Part shown: in pieces, positions 10,772 to 21,022 of the stretch
How the letters are laid out: each line of letters starts with the position of its first letter
Numbering within the stretch: position 1 is the first letter of the stretch
Assembly (NCBI GenBank): GCA_039090855.1
Contig: CM077011.1
Location: 21,267,001-21,331,000 of the forward strand
Reading direction: 5' to 3'
Length of the DNA stretch: 64,000 bases
Source of the DNA: Macrothele yani
Lineage: Eukaryota > Arthropoda > Arachnida > Araneae > Macrothelidae
Made by a program: the position numbers and the translations under genes
Notes under the pieces: generated by a model
Told to the model about the DNA's origin: nothing
Databases searched by the model: none
What the model saw: the letters and a program-made list of their open reading frames with translations, nothing else

Positions 10772-11800
10772 ATTCCTGAGAAAATGAGCCAATGCCATAC
10801 GATTCCCGGGAACATTAAATAATATTCCTGGGAAAATGAGACAACGCCATACGATTCCCGGTAACATTAAATAATATTCCTGGGAAAATGAGCAAATGCC
10901 ATACGATTCCCGAGAACATTAAATAATAATCCTGGGAAAATGAGCCAATGTTATGCGATTTCTGGGAACATTAAATAATATTCCAGGGAAAATGAGCCAA
11001 TGCCATACGATTCCCGGTAACAATAAATAATATTCCTGGGAAAATGAGGTAATGCCATACGATTCCCGGGAACATTGAATAATATTCCTGGGAAAATGAG
11101 ACAACGCCATACGATTCCCGGTAACATTAAATAATATTCCTGGGAAAATGAACAAATGCCATACGATTCCCGAGAACATTAAATAATAATCCTGGGAAAA
11201 TGAGCCAATGTTATACGATTTCTGGGAACATTAAATAATATTCCAGGGAAAATGAGCCAATGCCATACGATTCCCGGTAACAATAAATAATATTCCTGGG
11301 AAAATGAGGTAATGCCATACGATTCCCGGGAACATTAAATAATATTCCTGGGAAAATAAGCAAATGTCATATGATTCCTGGGAACATTACATAATAATCC
11401 TGGGAAAATGAGCCAATGTCATACGATTCCTGGGAACATTAAATAATATTCCTGGGAAAATGAGACAACGCCATACGATTCCCGGGAACATTAAATAATA
11501 TTCCTGTGAAAATAAGCAAATGCCATACGATTCCCGGGAACACTCAATAATATTTCAGGGAAAATGAGCCAATGCCATACGATTCCCGGTAACAATAAAT
11601 AATATTCCTGGGAAAATGAGCCAATGCTATAACGATACCCGGGAACATTAAATAATATTCCAGGGAAATTGAGCCAATGCCATACGATTCCCGGTAACAA
11701 TAAATAATATTCCTCGGAAAATGAGACAATGCCATACGATTCCCGGGAACATTAAATAATATTCCTGGGAAAATGCGCCAACGCCATACGATTCCCGGGA
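10772..11800 (+). repeat. 52-bp satellite, about 20 units with a 5-mer higher order
   Basis: The unit contains CCTGGGAAAATGAGCCAATG, CCATACGATTCCCGGGAACA and TTAAATAATATT (52 bp). Each unit carries the near-palindromes TTCCCGGGAA and TTCCTGGGAA. A variant unit with ATTTCTGGGAACA occurs at about 10958 and again at about 11218, 260 bp (five units) later, and the neighbouring variants repeat in the same order. Open frames here are a by-product of the repetition. Confidence 0.93.
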
Positions 11801-11910
11801 AAACATAGCTAATGCCACAGACATCTCTGCCGCTCGATGTATACGGTCTACAAAACACAGTAAGAACAACAGTGTACACTGAAGAGTAATTGAATTACTG
11901 ATAGCTGTAT

Positions 11911-13167
11911 AGTAGCGTGAGGCACCACCTTTAGCCCTGATGACGGCGGCGATTCGTCTCGGCGTGGACTCGACAAGACACCGGAAGCATTGGAAAACCA
12001 TACGGAACCACGACCCCTGAACAAGCTCCCACAGTTCACGAAGAATTGATGAAGGGGCGTTAGAGCCTCGAACATATCTCTCGATGACATCCCAGATGTG
12101 CTCGATGGGATTGAGGTCAGGTGACCTAGCTGTCCAAGGAAGCGAGGTCACGTCGGTGGAGTGTTCATCCAACCATTCGGATTCAATTCGGGAGCTGCAT
12201 TGTCTTGTTGCAGGATGAGGTCCCCAGTGGGATGTTTAAGACGCACAAACAGGAGCAAATGGTCGTCCAGGATATCCCGGTAACGCTGACCTGGAAGGGA
12301 CAATGTCACACGAAAGAGGGGTCCTATTTCAGTCCACGTAAACAGTCCCCAGACGAGAATGCAACCCCCACCAGCTTGAAGAGCACCCTGCTGGCAAGAA
12401 GGATCCATCGCTTCATGTGGTTTGCGCCGTACTCGTATCCTGCCGTCCGCATGTACCAACATGAATCTCGACTCGCCAGTCCAGGCAACATTTTCTCACA
12501 TGTCTAGGGTCCAGTGGCGATGTTCGCGCGCCCATGCTAATCTTTGTACCCTGTGATGTGCGGTCAGCAGCGGTACTCTCGTGGGACGATGGCTTCTGTA
12601 CACCATAGCGAAGAGATGGTTCCGGATGGTGTGGCTGCTTACACGTTTTTGTGCACCAGCGTTAAATTTCCGAGTGATTTCTTGCACTGTGGCCCGTCTA
12701 TTATTTTTTTGATTGGAGGTTTAACGACCACCGTGAGCAACTCAATGGGCTATAAGCAGTCGCCCGTCCCTAATTTAGGGTCACTGGTTCCAGGGACGGA
12801 AGAGAGACAGTGCCGGTAGACAAACACAAAATCAATGCCTCACCAGGATTCGAACCCGGACCCTTTTCGGACGAATGATCAGAGGCCATCGCTTAGACCA
12901 CTGCGCCACCGGGGCGGCTGCCCGTCTATACGCTGTTACAATGCGAGCTAGCCGACGATGACCCCGCTCATCCACACGCTGTTGTCCACGGCAGTTGGCT
13001 TTTGCAGGGATGGTTTTACCGGATTCGATGTACTCACGGTGCACCCGAGACACAGTGGCTCGTGAAAATCCCAGTGCCTGCACGACTTCCGAGATGGAGT
13101 GATCCATTCATCGGGCCCCAACAATTTGCCCACGATCAAATGCGCTTAGATCCTTTGTCTTACCCAT
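11911..13167 (-). pseudogene. Tc1 transposase (copy C1), inactive
   Basis: Starts MGKTKDLSAFDRG at 13167. The paired helix-turn-helix region includes SEVVQALGFSRATVSRVHRE and VDERGHRRLARIVTAYRRA, at which point the SINE is inserted; it resumes EITRKFNAGAQKRVSS. The DD34E triad is damaged. The first Asp is Gly (WTGESRF), the second is present (LQQDNA) but followed by a deletion and frameshift, and the Glu is intact (DLNPIEHIWD). A TGA replaces a Trp codon just before the first catalytic motif (DM*ENVAW). The normal stop is also lost, so the frame runs on into the terminal repeat. Confidence 0.9.
12702..12919 (-). mobile_element. SINE nested in Tc1 C1
   Basis: A full family copy flanked by GCCCGTCTAT on both sides (12692-12701 and 12920-12929). 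Copy C2 has the uninterrupted sequence (GATAGACGGGCCACAG at about 15463), so the empty site is visible in the same window. The SINE is younger than Tc1 C1. Confidence 0.95.
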
Positions 13168-13316
13168 ACTATGTCCGACGCTTACTGATTCCCGTCGCAT
13201 CACTCCTTATATTGTCGGATCGCTGCATACGTCATGTCGTTTCCGTTTACAGGGCCGCCCACAGAGCCACATTTGCATAACGCCAGCTGTCTCTAATTCA
13301 ATTGCTCTTTAGTGAA

Positions 13317-13849
13317 TATTTTATACAGAAGTATTGTAAATGCTAACCTTCTTTAATTAAAAATTAACCAGGCTCAGTCAATATCCATCATATTCACCTG
13401 GAACGTATGACAAGTAATTCCCGATTGCTACCAAGCACGAAATATTAGTTTCGTGGGACCAGAATTTGGAAGCTGATTAGCAGCTAATTCTGGTACTTCC
13501 AGCAAACTGACCACACCTCTAAAAATCTTATCGAAATATCCTCCAAGGCGTCGAAAAGGCGCCCAAATTGACATAACTTTTAAGAGTCGATGCCAGAAAA
13601 TGTAAAAGAAAATTTGTAACTTGAAAGCGCCTCACTCGTCATGGAAGTATCTGACTGAGGTCAAACTAGTCTCTTAACCTGATTTTCCTGAACTGATCTC
13701 CCAGATCATATTCATGCACATTTTGAATTCAGCTAGGCTCAAAAGACCCAAAAATGCATGACTGAGAATTCGATTTTATAAACCGAACATAGAATGTTAC
13801 TAAATAAACTCACATGCAGACTTGATATCATCTTTTACTCTTTACAAAC
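13317..13849. other. Unassigned DNA
   Basis: No gene or repeat recognised. Confidence 0.4.
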
Positions 13850-14740
13850 CGTGGGTTGAAAAAGCGTATATGCTCCAGCTTTGTCCGCCTGTCCGCACGA
13901 TAACTCACGTAAAAATTGTTCGATTTCGATGAAATTTTTCTATGTGGTAGGGGACTACCTGGGAACGAACTCTGTTGAAAATGGACGAAATGGGATCAAA
14001 GGTCACGACACAGGGGGCTGGATTCATTCCATTGCCCTTATGCGTCATAACTTGCGTAAAAATGGTTCTATTTCGATGACATCTTAGTATGTGGTAGGGG
14101 ACCACCTCCGCACGAATCTTATCTTATTGAACATCGACGAGATGGGGTCAAAGGTCACGACATAAGAGCGGGGTCCATTTCATTCCCCTTATAGTTCATA
14201 AGTTGCGTAAAAATGCTTCGATTTCCATTACATTTTTGTATGTGGTAGGGGAAAACCGTGGAATGAATTCTACTAAAAATGGACGAAATGGAGTCAAAGG
14301 TCAGGACATAGTAGGAGTGAGATCTATTCCATTGTCCTTATGCGTCATAACATGCGCAAAAACGTTTCGATTTCGATGAAATTTTAGCATGTGGTAGGGC
14401 ACCACCTGGGGTCAAATTTTACTGAAAATGGACGAAATAAGGTTAAAGATCAGGACATAGGAGCGGAATCCATTCCATTGCTCTTATGCGTCATAACGTA
14501 CGTAAAAATTATTCGATTCCGACAAAACTTCATCATGTAGTTCCAGAGGTAGACTGAACAGGTGCTGTTGAATATAATCGAAATGGGGTCGACGGTCAGG
14601 ACACAGGAACGATATTTATTTCACAGCCATTATCCTCATAACTTGAGTAATGATTTCTGGCACATTGGAAAGCGTATCATAATCAATGCATTGCATGATT
14701 TTACTAACTTGTTATTGAAATTAAGAGCAAAGGCAACACA
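13850..14740 (+). repeat. ~148-bp modular dispersed repeat (family P, copy 1; five modules)
   Basis: It opens with a GGTTGAA..AAGCGTATATGCTCCAGC lead and a CTGTCC run, then five modules of 145-151 bp. Each module contains ATAACTTGCGTAAAAATGG, TTCGATTTCGATGAAATTTT, TATGTGGTAGGGGACCACCT, AAATGGACGAAATGG and GTCAAAGGTCAGGACA. It closes with CATAACTTGAGTAATGA and a conserved terminal block ending GCATTGCATGATTTTACTAA. The same lead and terminal block flank different module numbers at 20133 and 43528. I see no coding role. Confidence 0.85.
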
Positions 14741-15077
14741 CGTTAGTTACAAGAATAGCAGATTATTAAATTTTACCTGAATCCTTTTAAGACGTTTTAT
14801 TCATAACGTTTTGAACAGTATCATTTTATGAAGCTGCAGATAAGAATTTTTTAACCAATCGATGCAAACCTTTAGTCATTTTCTTGTGTAATACTCTTGC
14901 AGAAGAAATGTACCGCAGTTTTGTTCTACACTTTGAAGATAGCCATATGATGCAAAGAATATATTGTTATCTTCCTCTTCTTGTTCCTTTTTCTCGATAA
15001 TACGAACCAACATTTTTAAGCGCTATTTTTGACTATGTTTTAGTTTCGAGGCTTAACGACTCCCGTGAGCATCTAGA
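14741..15077. other. Unassigned DNA ending in a SINE fragment
   Basis: Nothing recognised until about 15045, where GAGGCTTAACGACTCCCGTG and GAGC match the tail-proximal SINE body (minus orientation). The match stops at the Tc1 C2 end (15078) and I cannot find the rest of the SINE beyond the Tc1. Confidence 0.45.
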
Positions 15078-16248
15078 TACACTGAAGAGCAATTGAATTA
15101 GAAACAGCTGGCGTTATGCAAATTTGGCGCTGTGGGCAGCCCTGTAAGCGGAAACGACATGCCGTATGCAGCGATCCGACAATATAAGGAGTGATGCGAT
15201 GGGAATCAGTAAGAGTCGGACGCAGTATGGGTAAGACGAAGGATCGAAGCGCATTTGAACATGGGAAAAATGTTGGGGCCCGACGAATGGGTCACTTCAT
15301 CTCGAAAGTCGTGCAGGCACTGGGAATTTTATGAGCCAGTGTGTCACAGGTGCACCGTAAGTACATCGAATCCGGTAAGCCCATCCTTACAAGGGCCACC
15401 TGCCGTGGACAACACCGTGTGGATGAGCTGAGTCATTGTCGGCTAGCTCGCATTGCAACAGCGGATAGACGGGCCACAGTGCAAGAAATCACCCGACAAT
15501 TTAACGCTGGTGCACAAAAACGTGTAAGCAGCCACACCATCCAGAACCAACTCCTCGCTATGGGGTACAGAATCCATCGTCCCACTAGGGTACCGCTGCT
15601 GACCGCACATCACAGGGTGCAAAGATTAGCATGGGTGCGGGAACATCGCCACTGGAACCTAGACATGTAGGAAAATGTTGCCCGGACTGATGAGTCGAGA
15701 TTCACGTTGGTACATACGGATGACAGGATACGAGTACGACGCAAACCACTTGAAGTGTTTGATCCTTCTTGCCAGCAGCGTACTCTTTAAGCTGGTGGGA
15801 GGACCCCAGTTACGTGTGAGAGCGTCTCTCACAGGTCAACGTTACTGGGATATCCTGTACGACCATTTGCTCCCGTTTGTGCGTCTTCAACATCCCACTG
15901 GGGACCTCATCTTGCAACAAGACAATGCACCGTGCCATCGCCCCCGAATGGTATCCGAATGTTTGGATGAACACTCCACCGACGTGACCTCGCTTCCTTT
16001 GCCAGCTAGGTCACCTGACCTCAGTCCCATCGAGCACATCTGGGATGCCATCGAGAGAGATGAACCCCGTCCATGAAATCTTCGTGAACTGTGGGAACTT
16101 GTTCAGGGGTCGTGGATCCGTATGGCTTCCCAACGCTTCCGGTGTCTTGTCGAGTCCATGCCGAGACGAATCGCCGCCGTAATTAGGCCGAAAAGTTGTG
16201 CTACACGTTACTAAACAGGTATCTTTAATTTAATTGTTCTTCAGTGTA
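15078..16248 (+). mobile_element. Tc1-like transposon C2, both ends present
   Basis: TA then CACTGAAGAGCAATTGAATT at the left; TAATTGTTCTTCAGTG then TA at 16247-16248. Length 1171 bp including both TAs. It is the uninterrupted sister of C1 and shows what C1 looked like before its SINE insertion. Confidence 0.93.
15227..16214 (+). pseudogene. Tc1 transposase (copy C2), inactive
   Basis: Starts MGKTKDRSAFEHG and is about 330 codons. The DNA-binding part is HFISKVVQALG, then a TGA, then VSQVHRKYIESGKP and VDELSHCRLARIATADRRAT. The catalytic Asp motifs are present (RTDESRFTL; LQQDNAPCH in a shifted frame), as is the Glu motif DLSPIEHIWDAIER. Lesions are a TGA near residue 36, a TAG in place of Trp at DM*ENVA, frameshifts in the catalytic core and a stop after EIDEP-like sequence. 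All three catalytic residues are still encoded, but never in one frame. Confidence 0.88.
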
Positions 16249-17034
16249 TAGCGCTTCAACCTGAACAACGTTTGCTGCTTTTACAATGGTCACCGCGTAT
16301 CCAAACTCAAGTAAGGCGTTGGAAGACCTTTGAGGCCCTACGTACCACAGCCTTGCAATTTACAGTAGCCCCAACACTGAGCTACCGCCATTTAGGAATA
16401 GATGACAGTGGCTCACTGTTGGTGCTACGTTAAATTGCAAGACTATGCTACCTGGGGCGTGATGTCGTTTACTTCACTGATTATGTGGTCTCCCTGGCCT
16501 TTTAATTTTGCCATTAGAGTGAGCTACAAATGGCCGTATGTTTACCTCTAGAAGATTGAATCCATTGGTGGTAACCAAGTCCTCATAGCCACCAAGTATC
16601 GAGACGTTGGTGGCTATGAGAAGTATCCATCCCTTCCTATCCATCTAGAAAAAATGATTTTTTTTACAAATTGCTGGATAGTTACACTCCAATATGGTGT
16701 GTGCCAATCTTTCTGGAATGTAACCTATAGATTCAGAGTCCGAATTTGTGGAACTGAATGCATCTCCAGTAAATCAAGATGGACCATATTGGAGATGGTG
16801 TCCTTCTTCTGATTGGTTGCCATTCTTCACTCAACTAGCGAGTGATCTCTGAAATGCAGGTATCACGTAATCTTGCAAATATTCACGTAAGCTGTTTTGG
16901 TATAGGTCACATGTAAAACTCGAGGAGTGCAGCTATAATGCAGTAGAGACTTTACAGTTTCGTTATTAATTGTTTTGTCTTACTTTTTTAAGGTGAAAAG
17001 TGTATTGTCCTACCCTTGTTTGCACTGTTGAAAA
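16249..17034. other. Unassigned DNA with two stem-loops
   Basis: No gene. The larger foldback at 16352-16441 is listed separately. A perfect 14-bp stem (CTCATAGCCACCAA at 16582-16595, TTGGTGGCTATGAG at 16607-16620) has an 11-bp loop. Confidence 0.5.
16352..16441. repeat. ~31-bp arm foldback, MITE-like
   Basis: The left arm CTTGCAATTTACAGTAGCCC and CAACACTGAGC (16352-16382) pairs with the right arm ending ACGTTAAATTGCAAG (16411-16441) with a few mismatches. The 28-bp spacer is unrelated. The size suits a tiny foldback element; no flanking duplication was identified. Confidence 0.65.
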
Positions 17035-17253
17035 TTTTGTGCTAGCTTGCACCAAAAAGAGGTACCACACCAGTTGGGCCACTTTCTAAGAAGTGAAACA
17101 GACCATTGTGTAGTGCAAAAAAAAACCAACTAACAACATGGTGCAACTTTGCACCACGTAATAGCGTACAGTTGAACCACATAATGGTGTATCTTTTCTC
17201 AGAAAGTAACGCAAATGGTGTGGTGCCACTTTTTGGTGCAAGGTAGCACAAAA
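17035..17253. mobile_element. Foldback MITE with ~53-bp terminal inverted repeats
   Basis: The left terminus TTTTGTGCTAGCTTGCACC through CACTTTCT (17035-17087) is mirrored by AGAAAGTAACG through GGTAGCACAAAA (17201-17253), about 85-90% complementary. The interior is also self-complementary (GGTGCAACTTTGCACC near 17135; CCATTGTG versus ATAATGGTG). The core TGGTGC/GCACCA recurs at least five times. It has no coding capacity and would depend on an unknown transposase. Confidence 0.85.
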
Positions 17254-18500
17254 TGTTTAAGAGTGAATTTTCTCAGGAGAAATGTGTTAATTATTTCCCG
17301 TCGTCTTTCTGATTTCCTTAAAAACGAATTTAGTTCCTAGTAAAATCGGATTATGGAATTTACACATCATGTAATCTGCAGGATTACAACTTGACATACT
17401 CACAGGTGGTATTAAAATAATACTGCGTTCAGTCCTTAAGATGTTCTACGTCATCTCCCACCGCTGAAATATCATTTCGCATGATTCCTGTTGACGTGGT
17501 AGATAATGAAATACAATATCGCATCATTAGACACTGGAATGAAACACTTACGCACTTGTCTTAAAACGCACAGAACTTCAGTAGAGAAACTAAAATTAAT
17601 TCCATTACATGAGCACAAGGGTTCAGTGAAGACGAATGGCGTCTTCATCAAAAACTCAGATCCCTGGCGATTCACTTCTCCAGGCGAAACATGTTCCGAA
17701 CACCACATAAGTAAACTGTTTCTCTTGCAAACAACCATGAGCTGAAGGGATTAATGGGTGACTTACAGCCGTTTTAAATCTCTGGAATTCAGCACAGCGG
17801 CAATCAACCATGAAGCGCACATGTATATTCCAGCACAGGTTGCGTTCCTCCTACTTCGTTCCCTTGAGCAAAAATCGGCGATTACCTTGTAAACAGAGGT
17901 TTGCTGGGTTCAGTCGCTTTCGGCGCAAAGAGATATCAACGAGAAAGGGAACAGAGATATCAGGAGTGATCGGAAGGGGAATGGAACTGCTTAATAAAAT
18001 TTCAATCGATATGACATCCAAAATTCGGTTACTTTAGTGGGATTAAATATGAGCTTTTGGTAGCCTACATTCGCGTTTCGTTACAAACGTTTTCGAGGTA
18101 GCTAAAGTGAAATTCGCAGGTGGATGAAAATATCTGCCTTACCTGAAGGATATCTACTGAAAATCGAATCTCAGAAGGAATTAATAGGATTACAAAGTTT
18201 CCTGTAGTGCATTTTACAGAAAAAGGTACTTCTCTTAAGGGGAGAGTATTTAATCATGATAATTCAGAACTGATCGCTTGAAACCAAAACATGGATTCTG
18301 TGAAAGCAAGATATGCAGAAACTGAAGGGGATAAAGATGCTCAAGTTCTGAGCTTCGGGCTCCTCGTACTGTTGTATCTAGATTCCAAAACTGGAGATAT
18401 ATAACGATGTCGTTTTTGTCTTTCCTGTGCTAGTTCTGTTACGTTTCTGGAAACAACGGAAATAAAATTCTGGTGACTAATCCTGATAGTAGATACTTAC
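17254..18500. other. Unassigned A+T-rich DNA
   Basis: No coding domains or shared repeats recognised. Short open frames at 17472-17745 and 17810-18037 lack motifs. The last part (18439-18500) would be intron if the exon candidate at 18501-18750 is real. Confidence 0.4.
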
Positions 18501-18750
18501 GGGACTCGTTAAACATTGTTAGCAGCACTACGACAATGCAAAGTGTCACGAAGAGGTCAACGACTCGTGTAACAATAAAATACAGGAAAAGAAACATGAA
18601 GGTTATAGAAAATATGATTTGCAAAGTACAAAGAACCGCAAACGGAAAAAACCACGTCTCCTGAATCAAAGCGTTGCCTTCATTGCAGCACTGATTATAC
18701 AATATACGGTAAGCTCCATTTCGCTTCAACTCAAACGAACTTTTCACCTC
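18501..18750 (-). CDS. Candidate exon of a multi-pass membrane protein
   Basis: The minus strand encodes about 80 residues with two long hydrophobic stretches: FFPFAVLCTLQIIFSITFMF with LFLYF, and VVDLFVTLCIVVVLLTMF. It is followed at 18500 by a consensus splice donor (TCCC then GTAAGTAT). The upstream edge is uncertain; the frame is open back to about 18760 and possible acceptors end near 18750 or at AATCAG near 18690. The two-helix pattern before a charged NES(R) turn would suit a small tetraspan-type protein, but I do not recognise the family. No neighbouring exon was found. It could be a chance open frame. Confidence 0.28.
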
Positions 18751-19021
18751 AACGTAAATTTAAACTGATTTCGTCGAAAGTATTCCAGGTGTAGTAGGAT
18801 TTAATAATTTCAAAGGTGTTTCAATAACGTTGTATGAATGCTGTCTTAACGCGTAGTAGGAAAGATTGTGCAGGGTGAGCTAACTTGCACGACCAAGTTA
18901 AGTGCAAGGGGGAACGTGCCTGAAACTGTCAAAGTCTGAGAAAAATGGCGTGGTACAAAGACAATGCAATAAACGCTGATGTACGTGCACGTTGTCCGGG
19001 GTCAAAAATGCAGCACGGAAG

Positions 19022-19108
19022 CAGTAGTTTGTATTTCTTTTTGGAGCTAACCTCTGAATCTCAGAGAACAGCTTAGTGATATGTATGTATGTATGTATGT
19101 ACATGAGA
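19022..19108 (+). mobile_element. LINE 3' terminus with (TATG)n tail
   Basis: AGCTAACCTCTGAATCTCAG and AGAACAGCTTAGTGATATG run into (TATG)n. The same sequence occurs inverted at 61866-61925, where it lies downstream of a reverse-transcriptase C-terminus. This is therefore a very short, 5'-truncated copy of that LINE family ending in its tetranucleotide tail. Confidence 0.75.
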
Positions 19109-19347
19109 TACAAAGGTTGCCAGGAGTCAACACACTCATAGCTGCCAGTTTTGCGTAAGAGGCAAAATCAGCAGCATAGGAGAAACACACAAGCCCATAT
19201 CCCAGCAGGGACTCAAACCCGAACCTAAAATGTGCCATTAGCACAAAAAAGCAAATTTGTTTCTTATTTACAACAAAAACGAGCGTAATGCATCACTACT
19301 ATTTTTTTAAGCTTTCACAAAAGAGAATGGATATATTTTCCATTTGT
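19109..19347. other. Unassigned DNA, weak B-box trace
   Basis: A GGGACTCAAACCCGAACC stretch near 19205 could be a decayed pol III B-box on the minus strand, but the rest does not match the SINE families seen here. Confidence 0.25.
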
Positions 19348-19546
19348 GGGCTCTACCGATTATAGTGAGCAACTCAAAGGACTATAAGCATTCGCCCTTT
19401 ACTCATTTAGGGCCACGGAAGGAAACAGCAAGTGCTGTAAGACACACACTCTATGCTTTACCTGAAATTCATTCGAACGGGAGCCTATCTCGGACAAATC
19501 GTTAGAAGTCACTGCCTGGGACTAATCAACCACCGAGGCGAAACAT
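19348..19546 (-). mobile_element. tRNA-derived SINE, old copy
   Basis: The body (GTGAGCAACTCAAAGGACTA, TTTAGGGCCACGG, TGCTGTAAGAC) and a degraded head (ATTCATTCGAACGG, ACCACCGAGGCG) match the family throughout, with many substitutions and small deletions. Confidence 0.75.
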
Positions 19547-20132
19547 TTTTCTTAGTCTCCAAGAAATCCTTACTGTTTTTAATGTTTACTCATTACTATA
19601 TTTCTACGGATGTAGGTACGTGTGTAATCTTTTGCATTCAAGATCAAAACGATTTCCATCTAATAATAACTGTACTGAATAAGAACATTAATAGACATAA
19701 TGTCCAACACTGAGAAATGTTTCTCGGGTATGTGCATATATATTTTTGGGGGTCAATGATTGATCACTGAGAAAACAATAATGCCGTTCTACGAACATCC
19801 AATATTTTAGTAATATGTATCACTGATCGCTCTAAAATATATATACTTAAAATAATACCTCATAATATATTTGCGTGAGGAAAATCTTTCAAAAGGAGCT
19901 CTGACATGGCTTCTAAAATCAATAATTCGTTACTTTTCCCAAGATGGTTTACTACGATTCTTTCATTTTTTAGTTCCATCAACGAGATACAAATAGCGAG
20001 GATCCTCCAGAGTCTGTTTGATCGTAACTCTCCTGTCTAAAGTTTCTCACGAGGTAAAACCCAGCTTTCAAAATTTACTGCATGTACTAGATTTTTAAAC
20101 AAAAATCAAAGTTTTTCGGAGTGTTTCCTTTT
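19547..20132. other. Unassigned A+T-rich DNA
   Basis: No gene or repeat recognised. Confidence 0.4.
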
Positions 20133-20612
20133 AAGGCTATTGAAAAGACAAGTTAGTAAAATTATGCAATGCACTGATTATGATAAGCTTTCCAACATAC
20201 CCAGAATCATTACTCAACTTATTACTCAAGTTATGAGGATAATGGCTGTGGAATAAATCTCGGCCCTGTGCCCTGACCTTTGACCCCATCTCGACGACAT
20301 TCAACAGAACCAGTTCAGTATACCTCCGTAACAACATGATAAAGTTTTATCGCAATGGAAGCATTCTTACGTAAGTTCTTGCTCATAAGAGTGATGGACA
20401 AGATCTCGCTCCTGTGTCCTTACCTTTAATCCCATTTTACCCATTTTCAATTGGTTTTCTTTCCAGGTTGTCTCCTACCACATATTAAAATTTCATGGAA
20501 ATCGAACCATTTTTACGCGAGTTATCGTGCAGACGGACGGACGGACGGACAGATGGACAAAGCTGGAGAATATACGCTTCTTCAACCTAAGGTTTGAAAG
20601 CGTAAAAAACGG
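20133..20612 (-). repeat. Family P modular repeat, copy 2 (two to three modules)
   Basis: Reverse-complement copy. The lead GGTTGAAGAAGCGTATATTC with a GTCCGTCCGTCCGTC run is at the 20600 end; the terminal block GCATTGCATAATTTTACTAA is at 20140-20170. Fewer 148-bp modules lie between the two ends than in copy 1. Confidence 0.85.
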
Positions 20613-21022
20613 TCAATTGTCAAAGCTTCGATTTTCTATTTTTCTCTCATACTTAAAGGCAATTTAGTTTCTGTACGTTACAGTCTGTTGTATCACAATT
20701 AAAGTTCATCTAGTAAAATATAATTGTTACAGCGTGAATTTCATAGCATAATCCATTTCTCTGGGTCTAGGTTTATATGCAAAACATATTGAAGAACAAG
20801 CATTGTAAGAATTATCATGAATGCGAGGGTAATGAAACAACTACAAATGGCAAGGATTTCAAGAATCATGGCAATGATCATGCCTTTGAAAGAAAAATAC
20901 GAGGGACAGAAAAAATAAAAAAATTGATTATCAGTAATTATAAGGTGATTATCCTGCTGTACCTTGTTGGTACCGGCAGAATAATCACCGGTGAAATTCC
21001 ATTCTTCTGGATCTCCACGAAA
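20613..21022. other. Unassigned DNA
   Basis: No gene or repeat recognised. A short open frame at 20777-21064 has no motif and runs into the Tc1 B1 end. Confidence 0.4.

Larger units (their letters stand above)
11875..13316 (-). mobile_element. Tc1-like transposon C1, carrying a SINE
   Basis: The left end is TA then CACTGAAGAGTAATTGAATT (11877 on). The right end reads AATTGCTCTTTAGTG with the TA decayed to AA. The transposase runs on the minus strand. A 218-bp SINE plus a 10-bp duplication interrupts it at 12692-12929. Without the SINE the element is about 1.2 kb, the same as copy C2 at 15078. Confidence 0.9.

Noticed and set aside
10772..11800. Satellite as a centromere or a STAT-bound enhancer array
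   Set aside because: Only ~1 kb long; the TTCC(C/T)GGGAA matches follow from unit palindromes, and nothing here shows binding or centromere function.
10919..11879. Several 69-111-codon frames with repeated phrases in the 52-bp satellite
   Set aside because: The unit is not a multiple of three, so frames rotate through the repeats and hit stops; they are artefacts of the satellite.
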